From contig NC_083605.1 of assembly GCF_029168945.1 (NCBI RefSeq), forward strand, positions 20,721,280 to 20,785,279: 64,000 bases of DNA, read 5' to 3'. Within the stretch, counting starts at the first letter, position 1. Each line of letters opens with the position of its first letter. The DNA is from Cannabis sativa. Its lineage: Eukaryota; Streptophyta; Magnoliopsida; Rosales; Cannabaceae. The translations under genes and the position numbers were made by a program. The notes beneath the pieces were generated by a model. That model was not told the origin of the DNA, did not search any database, and was given only the letters and a program-made list of their open reading frames with translations. Shown piece by piece: positions 48,961 through 59,442 of the stretch.

Positions 48961-50772
48961 TAAAATTATTGTCATTACCGTATCTTATTCGTAATAGCAA
49001 CTACATTTAAAATTATTATCATCATTGTATCTCATTTACATATTTATCTCATCTTCATTAATTTATTTTCTCCACTTTATTCTCTTATGTGTCAATGTTT
49101 ATATAATGAAAAACCAAACTTTATAATATAATCTATTACAAAAATATATATATATTTTTGTAATATTTTAAAAAATAATAGATAATTAGGTTTAGGTGTA
49201 GATTTTTTGTTTGTAAATATAGAAAAAAAATTTAATAAAAATTAGAAAATAGGTAAATAATAACAAATATTTTATATATACTATTTTTTTAAAGAGTTAT
49301 GTCTCTTTTATATCTCATCTTTATATGTCTTTATATATAAAGAGAGATTGTTAACTTTGATATTTTTTTCTTATAAATATTTTTAACAATCTCAATTTTC
49401 TACACATATAAGCATCCAATAACATCTATGTATAATATAAAAATAATATGAAAATGCTAGAATATAAATATGATTGATGATTAATTAAATTTTTTAAATA
49501 CAAATAATAACTACTAATAAATACTTAGTACAAATAATTTTCACTCAATAACTTCTTAAACTTAGAAATTAATTTTTTTCTTATTATTGCATGCATTAAA
49601 TTTTTATGTAGGAGAAATAGTAGACACATTGAGTATTTAATAATTGATAAATTCATAAAAAAAAAAATAATAGAGAGTAAATATGAATAAAAAAAATTAC
49701 CTTCTCATCAATAAAACTATATTGAGACTTGTGAGTTCTCCATTCTTCTTCGGATTGAGAGAGTATTACATTCTACAAACTCTAACTTTTATATTCCAAG
49801 TATCTGTGTGAGTATTTAAGTTTAAGAAAAAAAAAAATACTCTATCATTATTGAAAATAAGAGAGAACTTAAATTAAAAAAGTACGAAGAAAGAACTAAA
49901 ATTAAAAAAAAGTTAATTACAATAGTGAAGTTATGAAATGAAGAGAAATAATATAGCATAAAGATAATATGAAAGAATAAGTGATGTTAAAAGGAATGCC
50001 AAACCAATTCTTTCTTTTTGTTGATCATTTTTTTTTTTTGAAAACTTCTTTTGTGTTGATCATTCTTTCTTTGAGTATATGTATGAGTGTTCTTGGTAGA
50101 TTTATATTATAATTGCTAACCACAATCTCAAAAGATGAAAAATAAAAAATAGAAAAAATAGAAAAAGAAGGAGATAGGCCGAGAGAGAAATGAAATGAGA
50201 TTGATAAAAAATATGGTTTTATTTGATTTAAAGTGTATTTTCTTGAGTTGTGTTTGAGATTTATAGCAAAAATTGTATAAGTGATGTATAAAAGACTCAT
50301 GGAAATTTAGATATTTTAATTTTTTTAAAATAAAAAATTTATATTAATAAGTAGTTAGACACGTTAATGATGGTTAGTGGGTATATTATTTTAAACTTTT
50401 TTTTAAAAAATAAACTAAAAATATAATTAAAAAATTAAAAAAATGAGAGAATGAAGGAGAAAGCAAATAATATTAATTGAAGAGATTTTAGACTGTCACA
50501 TCACCGTCTTATACTTCTCCTTTATATATATATATGGTATTCACAATAAAAAAAAATACTCTTTTGTTATAAAATAATATAAAATTATATAAAGTAGATG
50601 AGAAGAAAGAAGAAAAAGATGAAGAGAGAAAGAGAAAGTGAATGAGAATTTCTCAGTTGTTTATTCCAATGGGGTGAACCCCTATTTATACAAATACAAG
50701 AGTGAAATATTAAGAAACTAAGAAAAAGGGAAACTAAGAAAAAGAGGAATGTTAATTACAATTAATGGTAAT

Positions 50773-51980
50773 TGTTAATTCCATTTTTAGCATATTTAAT
50801 TGACAAAAATATTTTATTATTCATTGTATATTTTCGGCTGGTATACATTAATATGGTTTCCTATTTGGTGTATTCAAACTTGAAAGGAAAGTTGTCTAGC
50901 TTTCCTATTTTTGGAAAAAAGGTAAAAATGGTAAGTTTGGTTACCCATTTCGTTTTTATCTAACCAGCTGTGTAATCTGATCTTGTGTTGAGTTTCCCAC
51001 TTTCTTAGATCAGGTTTCTTGAAGAGAAAACCGGAACTAAACTTTCCTTTTCTATAAAAGGAAAGTTGTAGTTACTGCCCACGATTCTGTAGGTACAGAA
51101 ACGGAAATTCCTGTACTGATTGAAGAATTAATTTAGGGAAGTTTCTAGTGGGTTGAGGTCTTGTTCAGACCGAATGTAAGCTGTCTATGAGATGTATATT
51201 CATTATAAATACATCTTATAGTAGCTAGGTTTTGTATCTCTTTCACACACTTAGAATTATATTCATATCTTAAGGAAATAGTGTCTTTGTTATGTTAACT
51301 CTTTTATTCACTTTCATATCATAAGAAAAGAGTGTCTTTGATTTGTAGAGAAGAGTTGTTCTACTCTTACTCTGTTTATTTGTTGTTTGTATTGTCTTGA
51401 GTTTGTATTCAAGTCTACAACGAAGAAGAACATCAGTGCACCTTCGGGAGAAGGTATTTACAAGCTTTCGGGAGATTGCTTTTGAAGTCTTGCATCGGGA
51501 GGATACAAGCACACAACCTTCGGGAGATGGTTGTATAGGCTTTCGGGAGATAGCCTTTAAGCCTTGAATCGGGAGGATTCAAGCACTCTTCAAGGAGATC
51601 GAAGGGAGTTCAAGCTCTTGGAGTTTTATCAAGATTCGGTTAGTAGGTGGAATACATCAAGCTTGCGGCATACAATAAGAGGGAGTCTATTTATGCATAA
51701 GTCAATTACTTTGTATTTTTGATACCGATCTAATGAATCTTATCTCTGGGCGTGGCCCCGTGGACTAGTAACAATCTGAAAGGATTGTTGAAACCACGTA
51801 CAAAAATCTTGTGTGTTTTTACTTTTATGCACTGTTTGTTTTTCTCGGGTTTCTCCTGAGTTACGAGTTGCATTCTCGTAACTACGTAAAATCGTTTTCA
51901 AGATCTCGCTTTATTATTCCGCATTTAATTAATCATTTAATTAAATAATCAAACTGGGAATATTAAAATACGGAATTTCA
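50773..51980 (+). repeat. 5' LTR of the Sirevirus-like element
   Basis: 1,208 bp. Contains repeated TTCGGGAGA / ATCGGGAGGAT motifs (about 51444-51570) and a 9 bp stem hairpin at 51859-51883 (arms AGTTACGAG and CTCGTAACT). Confidence 0.96.
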
Positions 51981-51982
51981 AT

Positions 51983-51994
51983 TGGTATCAGAGC
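51983..51994 (+). other. Primer binding site of the Sirevirus-like element
   Basis: TGGTATCAGAGC, complementary to initiator tRNA-Met, two bases after the 5' LTR. Confidence 0.93.
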
Positions 51995-52053
51995 AAGTCA
52001 CTAAATTCTTAGTGAGATCTTGAGGTTATTCCGTTCAACTTGTTTTGTGTGAG

Positions 52054-55000
52054 ATGTCTTTGTTTGCAGAAGGAAGCTCTATCTCTCGAGCTCCTCTGTT
52101 AAATGAGTCGAATTATACTTATTGGAAGGTCAGGATGAGAGCATTCATCAAATTGCAAGATGAGAAGGCATGGAGAGCTATTCTTACAGGTTGGTCTCAA
52201 CCTACTGAAAATGATGAAAAAGGTAATACTCAGGTAAAATCGAACTCGGCTTGGACCACTGAAGATGAAAAATTGTCTGGTTATAATAATAAAGCTTTAC
52301 ATGCTATTTTTAATGGTGTTGGTGAAGGTTTTATTAAATTAATCTCATCTTGTGAATCTGCAAAGGAAGCATGGGAAATCCTTCAAATTCAATTTGAAGG
52401 TACTCCTGATGTAAAGAGATCACGATTTACCATGTTGCAAACTAGATTTGATGAATTGAGAATGTTAGATACTGAAACTTTAAATGATTTTTATGAAAGA
52501 TTATCTGATATTTCTAATGAGTTCTTTGCCTTGGGAGAAAAATTAGATGAATCTGTCTTGGTTCGAAAAATTGTTCGAGTTCTTCCTGACAGGTTTGATA
52601 CAAAATTGCTTGCAATGGAAGAGGCAAAAGACTTTGGCAAAATGAAGGTTGAGGAACTCATGGGATCTTTAAGAACTTTTGAGTTGAATCAACAGATCAA
52701 GAAAAAGAGTAAGCAAAGTCTCTCGAATGAGAAAATCAATGGTAATGCTTTCAATGATTCTGAAATTATTGTTTCTGATGATGAAAATGATGATGAAATG
52801 GCCTTGTTAGCAAAAAATTTCCAAAGATACTTGAAATCTGTTGGAGATATGAACTTTTCAAAGAACTCAAATGGTAACATTTCAAGTAACAATCCCTCTA
52901 AACCTTTTTCATCTAACAAAAGTATTCGTTGCAGAGAGTGTGAAGGGTATGGTCATATTCAATCTAAATGTGCCAATACCTTAAAGAAAAATAAAAAGGG
53001 ATTGAATGTTACTTGGAGTGATGATTCTGAAAGTAGTGAAGATGAAAAAGAAAAAGTTGCTCTAACAAGTGTTTTGTCAAGAAATTTGCAGGAAAAAGGA
53101 AAATTCATGTGCATGAATAATACCTCGATTGATGACAACAAGGAAGAATCTAGATCCGAATCAGATGAGTCAGAAATTGATGAGAATTCTATGGTTGAAT
53201 CCTACAAGGTAATATTTGGTAAGTTGATGGAAAAATGTGCTGAAAATTGCTCCCTGGTTAAAGATAATAAAGTCTTGTGTAACAACATTAATGAGTTGGA
53301 AGATAAACTTAAATGTTGTGAATCTGAACTATCTTTAAAAGAGTCTAAAATTATTTCCTTAACCAAGGAACTTGATAACATTAAAAAGAATGTGAAAATG
53401 CTAAATCCAGGTTCCACCATCTTTGAAAAAATTCAAAAATCTGGCCAAACCAATCATGTTGGTCTGGGTTATGTTTCTAATCAACCTAATTCTAATACCA
53501 CTTTTGTTAAATCTAATAGTTTTGTTTCTGGAAGAACTATTTCTACCTCCCGTGTTTCGTCTCTACAAAGAAAGCACTCTACTGTTACAGAAAAGAAGCA
53601 CCACGGTAAGTTTGACAATTCTAAAGGGAATGGAAGACGTTTCATCCCTATTTGCCATTTTTGTGGGAGAAAAGGTCACATTCGACCTAAATGCATCACT
53701 ATGCAAAACATGTTTAAATCTAATTACCTTGGAAATAAACATGTTTTACAAAAACAAAAATGGGTTGTCAAAAATAAATGCTTGGTAGGTTCTTCTTGTT
53801 TTAAAACTATTGCTACTAACATGTGGTACTTTGATAGTGGGTGTTCTAGACACATGACAGTGAAAAAGAATATCTTGAGAACATCGGACCAATGCAAAGG
53901 TGAAGAAGTTACTTTTGGTAACGGTCTTGTTGGAAAAGTCATAGGGATAGGAACTCTCAATTTCGAAGGGCTTCCTAGATTGAAGAATGTCATGTTGGTT
54001 GATGGACTAAAAACTAATCTTCTTAGCATTAGTCAAATTTGTGATCAGGGTTATACTGTGAGCTTTGATAGTAATCATTGTTATGTGTATAATATTCTTG
54101 GTGAAATTGTCTTGCAAGGGTTCAGATCTAATGATAACTGTTACACCATCACTACCTATGCTACTTGTCACTCTGTTATTAACACCACTGATTTATGGCA
54201 TGAAAAACTTGGTCATATTCATTTTAAAAATCTGAGGAGATTGTCTAATGCAGGAATTGTTCGAGGATTACCTAAATTAGGTAAGGAGTCCTTGGAAAAA
54301 TGTAGACCATGTCAGCTTGGTAAGCAACTGAAAATTTCTCATAAGAGTGTTTCTGATGTGAATACTTCCAGAGTTCTCGAACTCCTACATATGGACTTAA
54401 TGGGTCCAATCCAGGTTGAAAGCTTGAATGGTAAGAGGTATATTTTTATGTGTGTTGATGATTTCTCTTGGTTTTCATGGGTAGAATTTTTTAGAGAAAA
54501 CATTGATACTTTTGATGCTCTTAAGTATCTTTGCTTGAAATTAAAAGTTCAAAAAGATTGCAACATTGGTAAGATAGTTCGTGGTAAGAGTAATCATGGA
54601 AAAGATTTTGAAAATACTGTGTATGGTAAATTCTGTAAATCCTATGGTATTTTTCATAATCTTTCTGCTCCTAAAATCCCACAACAAAATGGAGCGATTA
54701 AGGATTCCCACCTTCTTGATCATGTTTTAGACAAGGCTTTGTATGGCATGAAACAAGCACCCCGTGCTTGGTATGAGCGTCTATCTGAGTTTTTACACTC
54801 TCATGGTTATAGAAAAGGAAATGTTATTAAAACACAGTTCATCACACACATTCAATTTGATATTATTTTTTCATATGTTGATGATCTTGTTTTTGGAACT
54901 ACTTCTAACTCTGAAGTGCAGGTTTTTGTTTCCCAAATGCAAAAGGAGTTCGAAATGAGTATGGTAGGTGAACTCACTTATTTTCTCGGTCTTCAAGTGA

Positions 55001-55815
55001 AGCAATCAGATGAGGGAACTTTTGTCCCTCAAAGCAAGTATGCAAAGAATTTGGTGAAAAAGTTTGGTCTTGAGAAAGCCAAACATACCAACACTCCCAT
55101 GAGCACAACTTTGAAATTAAGCAAAGATGAACAAGGAGTAAAGGTAGATCAAACTTTGTATCGAAGTATGATAGGTAGTTTGCTTTATCTTACTGCTAGT
55201 CGTCCTGACATTTGCTATAGTGTTGGTGTTTGTGCTCGTTATCAGGCAAATCCCATGGAATCCCATCTTTCTGCTGTGAAAAGAATCATTCGCTATGTAA
55301 ATAGCACTATTGATTTTGGGATTTGGTTTTCAAAAGACACTAATTCTAACCTTGTTTGCTTTAGTGATGCTGATTGGGCAGGTAATGCAGATGATAGAAA
55401 AAGTACTAGTGGTGGATGTTTCTATCTTGGAAACAATTTGGTTTCATGGCATAGCAAGAAGCAAAACTCAATCTCTCTGTCCACAGCAGAGGCTGAGTAC
55501 ATTGCTGCGGGTAGTTGTTGTACCCAATTGTTATGGATGAAACAAATGATGGCAGATTATGGGTTTGATTTGAAAACTTTAACCATCTTTTGTGATAACA
55601 CTAGTGCTATAAACATTTCTAAGAATCCTGTTCAACACTCTCGCACAAAGCACATAGACATTCGTCATCACTTTATTAGAGAGCTTGTGGAAAATAAAAT
55701 TCTTGTCTTAGAATATGTTGAAACTAGCAAACAAATTGCAGATATTTTTACTAAAGCTCTTGACTCGGTCCGATTTATTTCTCTAAGGAAATCCTTAGGG
55801 ATTTGTACTGTTTAA
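52054..55815 (+). CDS. Internally deleted copia gag-pol polyprotein
   Basis: One open frame of about 1,250 residues; I take the ATG at 52054 (MSLFAEGSS) though 52045 is also in frame. It holds UBN2-type gag, zinc knuckles CRECEGYGHIQSKC (about residue 296) and CHFCGRKGHIRPKC (about 537), protease FDSGCSRHMT (about 597), integrase zinc domain (LWHEKLGHIHF ... CRPCQLGK) and the first integrase Asp (HMDLMGP). The second catalytic position reads Asn in GKSNHGKDF. Soon after PQQNG (about 890) the sequence jumps in frame to late RT (KALYGMKQAPRAWYERL), then YVDDL (about 945) and a complete RNase H (SDADWAGNADDRKSTSG; STAEAEYIAAG; FCDNTSA). The deletion removes the third integrase acidic residue and the RT fingers, so enzyme activity is not expected, though gag remains complete. 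Confidence 0.93.
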   Translation: MSLFAEGSSISRAPLLNESNYTYWKVRMRAFIKLQDEKAWRAILTGWSQPTENDEKGNTQVKSNSAWTTEDEKLSGYNNKALHAIFNGVGEGFIKLISSCESAKEAWEILQIQFEGTPDVKRSRFTMLQTRFDELRMLDTETLNDFYERLSDISNEFFALGEKLDESVLVRKIVRVLPDRFDTKLLAMEEAKDFGKMKVEELMGSLRTFELNQQIKKKSKQSLSNEKINGNAFNDSEIIVSDDENDDEMALLAKNFQRYLKSVGDMNFSKNSNGNISSNNPSKPFSSNKSIRCRECEGYGHIQSKCANTLKKNKKGLNVTWSDDSESSEDEKEKVALTSVLSRNLQEKGKFMCMNNTSIDDNKEESRSESDESEIDENSMVESYKVIFGKLMEKCAENCSLVKDNKVLCNNINELEDKLKCCESELSLKESKIISLTKELDNIKKNVKMLNPGSTIFEKIQKSGQTNHVGLGYVSNQPNSNTTFVKSNSFVSGRTISTSRVSSLQRKHSTVTEKKHHGKFDNSKGNGRRFIPICHFCGRKGHIRPKCITMQNMFKSNYLGNKHVLQKQKWVVKNKCLVGSSCFKTIATNMWYFDSGCSRHMTVKKNILRTSDQCKGEEVTFGNGLVGKVIGIGTLNFEGLPRLKNVMLVDGLKTNLLSISQICDQGYTVSFDSNHCYVYNILGEIVLQGFRSNDNCYTITTYATCHSVINTTDLWHEKLGHIHFKNLRRLSNAGIVRGLPKLGKESLEKCRPCQLGKQLKISHKSVSDVNTSRVLELLHMDLMGPIQVESLNGKRYIFMCVDDFSWFSWVEFFRENIDTFDALKYLCLKLKVQKDCNIGKIVRGKSNHGKDFENTVYGKFCKSYGIFHNLSAPKIPQQNGAIKDSHLLDHVLDKALYGMKQAPRAWYERLSEFLHSHGYRKGNVIKTQFITHIQFDIIFSYVDDLVFGTTSNSEVQVFVSQMQKEFEMSMVGELTYFLGLQVKQSDEGTFVPQSKYAKNLVKKFGLEKAKHTNTPMSTTLKLSKDEQGVKVDQTLYRSMIGSLLYLTASRPDICYSVGVCARYQANPMESHLSAVKRIIRYVNSTIDFGIWFSKDTNSNLVCFSDADWAGNADDRKSTSGGCFYLGNNLVSWHSKKQNSISLSTAEAEYIAAGSCCTQLLWMKQMMADYGFDLKTLTIFCDNTSAINISKNPVQHSRTKHIDIRHHFIRELVENKILVLEYVETSKQIADIFTKALDSVRFISLRKSLGICTV

Positions 55816-57290
55816 TGCTTTTATTTTTCCATAGTCCTTGATATTTGAGTTGTCTTAGAGTTCATAATGTCTTGTCTTTGTCCTAGAAGAAAATTTCAAT
55901 CTTATAAGAATTTCAGTCATTATTTTATTGCTAATGTTGTAATATTATGATGTCATACAGGTTTGTCAGGAAAATTGTCCACTCCTCACAGGAATATTCA
56001 GGTTCATCAAACAGTGTTATGTAAGCTACCATTTTCGAATAATGTTGTTCAAAAACTGTGTGTTCAAGCTCCATTGGATGAATAGAGCTACCTATCTCAA
56101 TGTGTGAAAGCCATCTCTGAGTAAGTTGGAACTATGTAATTAGGAGTTATGTAGAAGATACGCTACAATTGAAAAGGGCTACCATTGAGGTAGTGTGACA
56201 GCGTCTCCTATGGGTACAATTTATCAGAAAAGGTCTTTTTGACAAATTGGGCAATGTTCCCTGCTTACACTTTCACACACTAATGCTTGACACAGTTTGT
56301 GGTAAAATTTGTTTATTCTCGAAAATGGTGTTATAAAGCTATTACATACTGTTTGATGTGCTTTAATATTCTTGGTGATGGAGTCAATTTTTCCTGTGAA
56401 CCGGTATGACCTCATTCTATTACTTCATTAGTTTGATAAAATAATTTCTGATTATTCTTATGAGTTTGATTTTTTCATCAGGGACAAAGACAAATGGACA
56501 TTGTGAATTCTAGTTGCAAAAATATCAAGGTTATTTTATTTTTCTGTCTATTAATCAAAAATTAAAAAAAAAAAAGGTTCGTGATCGAGTTGTCAAGTGA
56601 GCTTTGTTAAAAATTTTGTTATTTTTTGTTATGTTTCATTATGTTCTTAGACACATTTTTTGCTCTTAAGTGGTGATTAGTGTTTTTTGTGTCTTGGTGT
56701 GTTCTCTTGTTCATTATTTGCATTTTTTCTTTGGGGGACATCTTTTGAAAAAATAAAAGAAAAAGGGGGGCATATTTTTTTTTTTTCGAATTCATTTTCG
56801 AATCCTTGTTTATATTTTTTCTTTTATTTTTTCATTTTATGGAAACATGTTTTAATTGTATTTATTTTAGAATGTTTCCTTTATTTGTGGAGATTTGGTC
56901 TTTTTGGTGTGTATAGGAAACTTGTAATTAAATAATTAATCATTTGTTGGTTTCCTTTTTTGGTGGCTATTTCGGATTTGGTGGGGTTTTTATTTCTTGG
57001 ATTTTGTGGGAATATATGGTTTCCTTTTTTCATTTAAGGAAACATTGACCACATTTGAAAAACCTTTCTTTGGTTTCCTTTTTTCTTTCCACACGTTGGT
57101 CAAAGGCAAGGAAGTTACCTTCCTTTTCAGTTTTTTTTTTTAATTTGGGCATTTAAAATTGAAAGTTATATATTCTCAACTTCCCATTATCCCACGATCA
57201 CCTCTCTCTCTTCTCTTTTTATTGTTTTTTCTCAAAGGTCTAACATTGTTCAAAGTAAGAGGGTTTGTGTTCTAGGGTTTCAAAGAAAAA
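55816..57290 (+). other. Spacer between pol and the third gene of the Sirevirus-like element
   Basis: Non-coding, T-rich toward the end. It probably carries the leader or subgenomic signals for the third gene. Nothing else recognised. Confidence 0.45.
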
Positions 57291-58977
57291 ATGGCCAAAA
57301 CTAAGAATGCCCAACCATCCAAGAAGCCCACTCGTGGATCTGCTTCTGCTTCTCCGGTGACTCCGCCTGCGCCGCCCGCTTTCCAAAGAACCGGAGCTTC
57401 TGGTTCGTCTTCTGCTCCGACGAAGTCTGCCAAGAAATCGAAGACCCAAGCTCAAAAATCAGTGGCAAAATTCTCATCTCCTCTTGTTGGTGCCTCTCCT
57501 ATTGCTTCTCCAACACCTGGGTTGGGTGATCATGATGAATCTCATTCATCCGATCACACATTGTCGAAGTCCTCTTCTTCGAATGGTGCTCCTAATGTCG
57601 ACCAAGCTTTGGTGACCTTGCCCACGGTGAGTTCTCGAACAAGGTCCAAGGTTTCCACTCCTTCAAAGCCTGAAGTGGTTAAACCTAAAATTGCATCCAA
57701 AGGGAAAAAGGTGGTTTATTCATCTTCAAAGTTCAAAAATCTCAAGGAAAATCCCCCTTCGGTTTCTTCCTCGGATTCTGAACCAGAAGAAAGTGAGGAG
57801 GATCATGATTCAGAGGGCTTGTCCGATTCAAGTGAAGAATTTGTGCCCAAAGATCTTCCTGTTGTTGATGATTCTGGATCCGAGAGTGAAGAACCGTAAA
57901 CCGAACCAGATCCTACTGATCTGCTCCAGTCCCTCCTGCTGTTCCAAAGAAGGACAAAGGAAAAAGGCCCATTGTCTCTAATCCTGTTCTTCCACAGAAA
58001 AGAAAAAGACCCTCTGGTATTTCTCTTGATAACTTCAAGCCCCACTCTCATTATTTTTGTTATAATGATCATGCTAGAGATATGAAATTCTATGAGAATA
58101 GGAATTTTACTGTGGAGAAAAATTTTAATGTTATTGCTCATAAGCCTTTTGGAGTGTATAACATGTTGAAAGAAAGACAATGGGTAGATACCTTGATCGA
58201 GTTTGATGGGTTGTGGATAGAATTGTGAAGGAATTTTATGCTAACATCACTGATGAGTTTCTCGATGAGGACTCTTTCATGTTTGGCAAAGTTTTTGTCA
58301 GAGGACATTGGTATTCCTTTACTGTGAAGGATGTTGCTGAGGCTCTCAATTTGCCTATGGGAATTGAGCCAACTGATGTGGAGTTTGATCGTCAAAAGGT
58401 GTTCGGTTATCTCTCTGGTGATGATGAAATTGAACTCTCCGACACCATGCATATGTCTCAACTCACCTATCAACATGCTGCTCTCATGAGGTTTGCCCTA
58501 TCCAATTGGTTTCCTTGCTCCAATCCGGTAAATGTTTCAAATGAACTTGCTTTCTTTTTATATAAAGTTTCAATTGGTGCTAAAATTGATTTGGCTGACA
58601 TGATTTGGGAGCAAATTGTTTCTCTTCGAAAGGGTAAGAAACCTAGGCTCAATCTCATTTTTCCTCACTTAATCTATAAAATTTTATCTGATCAAGAGGA
58701 ATTGATTCTTGAGAATGAATCAATTGAGATGCCTGCTGTTGGAACCACTTTCAAAATTCCTGAGAAGCCTCCTCAAGGAAAAGCTGCTCAAAGAAAGGCT
58801 CGGTCTGCTTCCCCTGGTCTTACAAATGATCCTGCTGCTGGATCTGCTTCCACTTCTGCTCCTACAGAAATGGCAGAATTCAACTTGCGTTTGGGAAGAA
58901 TGGAGACAAGTCAGGCCCTGCTTCTTAGGAAGATGGACAGCATCATGAAATACTTCCGACCCAATGATGATGAATAA
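57291..58977 (+). pseudogene. Third (env-like position) gene: plant transposon-protein domain, frameshifted
   Basis: The start MAKTKNAQPSKKPTRG opens a Ser/Pro/Lys-rich N-terminal half that becomes acidic (SDSEPEESEEDHDSEG) and ends at a TAA at 57897-57899. Coding resumes in another frame (LDNFKPHSHYF and on, about 58020-58200), and a further one-base shift near 58210 leads to 58213-58977. That part holds the domain of putative plant transposon proteins (MFGKVFVRGHWYSFTVKDV; LSDTMHMSQLTY), a basic KKPRLN segment and a C-terminal helix (LRLGRMETSQALLLRKMDSI). Sirevirus-type elements carry such a gene after pol; its role is unknown. No membrane segment or signal peptide is visible. Confidence 0.8.
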
Positions 58978-59074
58978 GTGGTTCAATCCTTTATCTTTTG
59001 TTTTTTATTAATGTTTATTTGAACTTATGACTTTGTCCATGTTTGTTTTTGTTATCTTTGGCTCCTTGATAGAC

Positions 59075-59442
59075 AAAAAGGGGGAGTAGTATTATTTTTT
59101 GAACTCTTTGTTACAACTCTGGAACCCTTGGTTTTAGGGGGAGTTGCTTGTTTGTGGTTTAACACTTTTCCGTTTAAAAAGTTGTTTGTGGTTTAACACT
59201 TTTCCATTTAAAAAGTTGTGTTCTTCGGTTTGCAAGCTTTTCCGTCCAAAAAAAGTTATCGGTTTGCAAGCTTTTCCGTCCAAAAAAAGTTATATGTTTT
59301 ATGTGTTAGAGAGCTTTCATGCAGGGGGAGTATTTTCTATACTCTTGTATCTCTAAAAAGCTATTTGCTTTGGTTTCTAACACTTGATGTAGGTTTTCTT
59401 ATAATAAAATGTTTTGTCAATCAAAGTGCCAAAGGGGGAGAT
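59075..59442 (+). repeat. Multiple polypurine tracts and short tandem repeats before the 3' LTR
   Basis: Purine tracts lie at 59075-59086 (AAAAAGGGGGAG), 59136-59143 (AGGGGGAG), 59322-59330 (CAGGGGGAG) and 59431-59442 (AAAGGGGGAGAT). The last abuts the LTR and is the presumed functional PPT. Between them are two tandem duplications, of about 36 bp (59151-59222, GTTTGTGGTTTAACACTTTT) and 34 bp (59227-59294, CGGTTTGCAAGCTTTTCCGT). Confidence 0.85.

Larger units (their letters stand above)
47269..50537 (-). mobile_element. Degenerate Helitron (minus strand) containing a hAT element and a MITE
   Basis: On the minus strand the 3' end is a GC hairpin (TGCCGCGAAGCGCA), about ten bases, then CTAG (47269-47272) followed by T. 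The 5' end reads CCATATATATATATAAAGG, which is Helitron-like except for a first C in place of T, and is preceded by A. Insertion between A and T therefore fits at both ends. The interior is AT-rich and non-coding. It contains a hAT-type element (47303-48104) and a MULE-type MITE (48631-48960). Confidence 0.5.

Noticed and set aside
51270..51512. 80-codon minus-strand frame in both Sirevirus-like LTRs (also 59940-60182)
   Set aside because: LTR shadow; conserved between copies only because the LTRs are near-identical.
57291..58977. Calling the third Sirevirus-like gene a true envelope gene
   Set aside because: No signal peptide, transmembrane segment or fusion-like region is visible; only its position is env-like.
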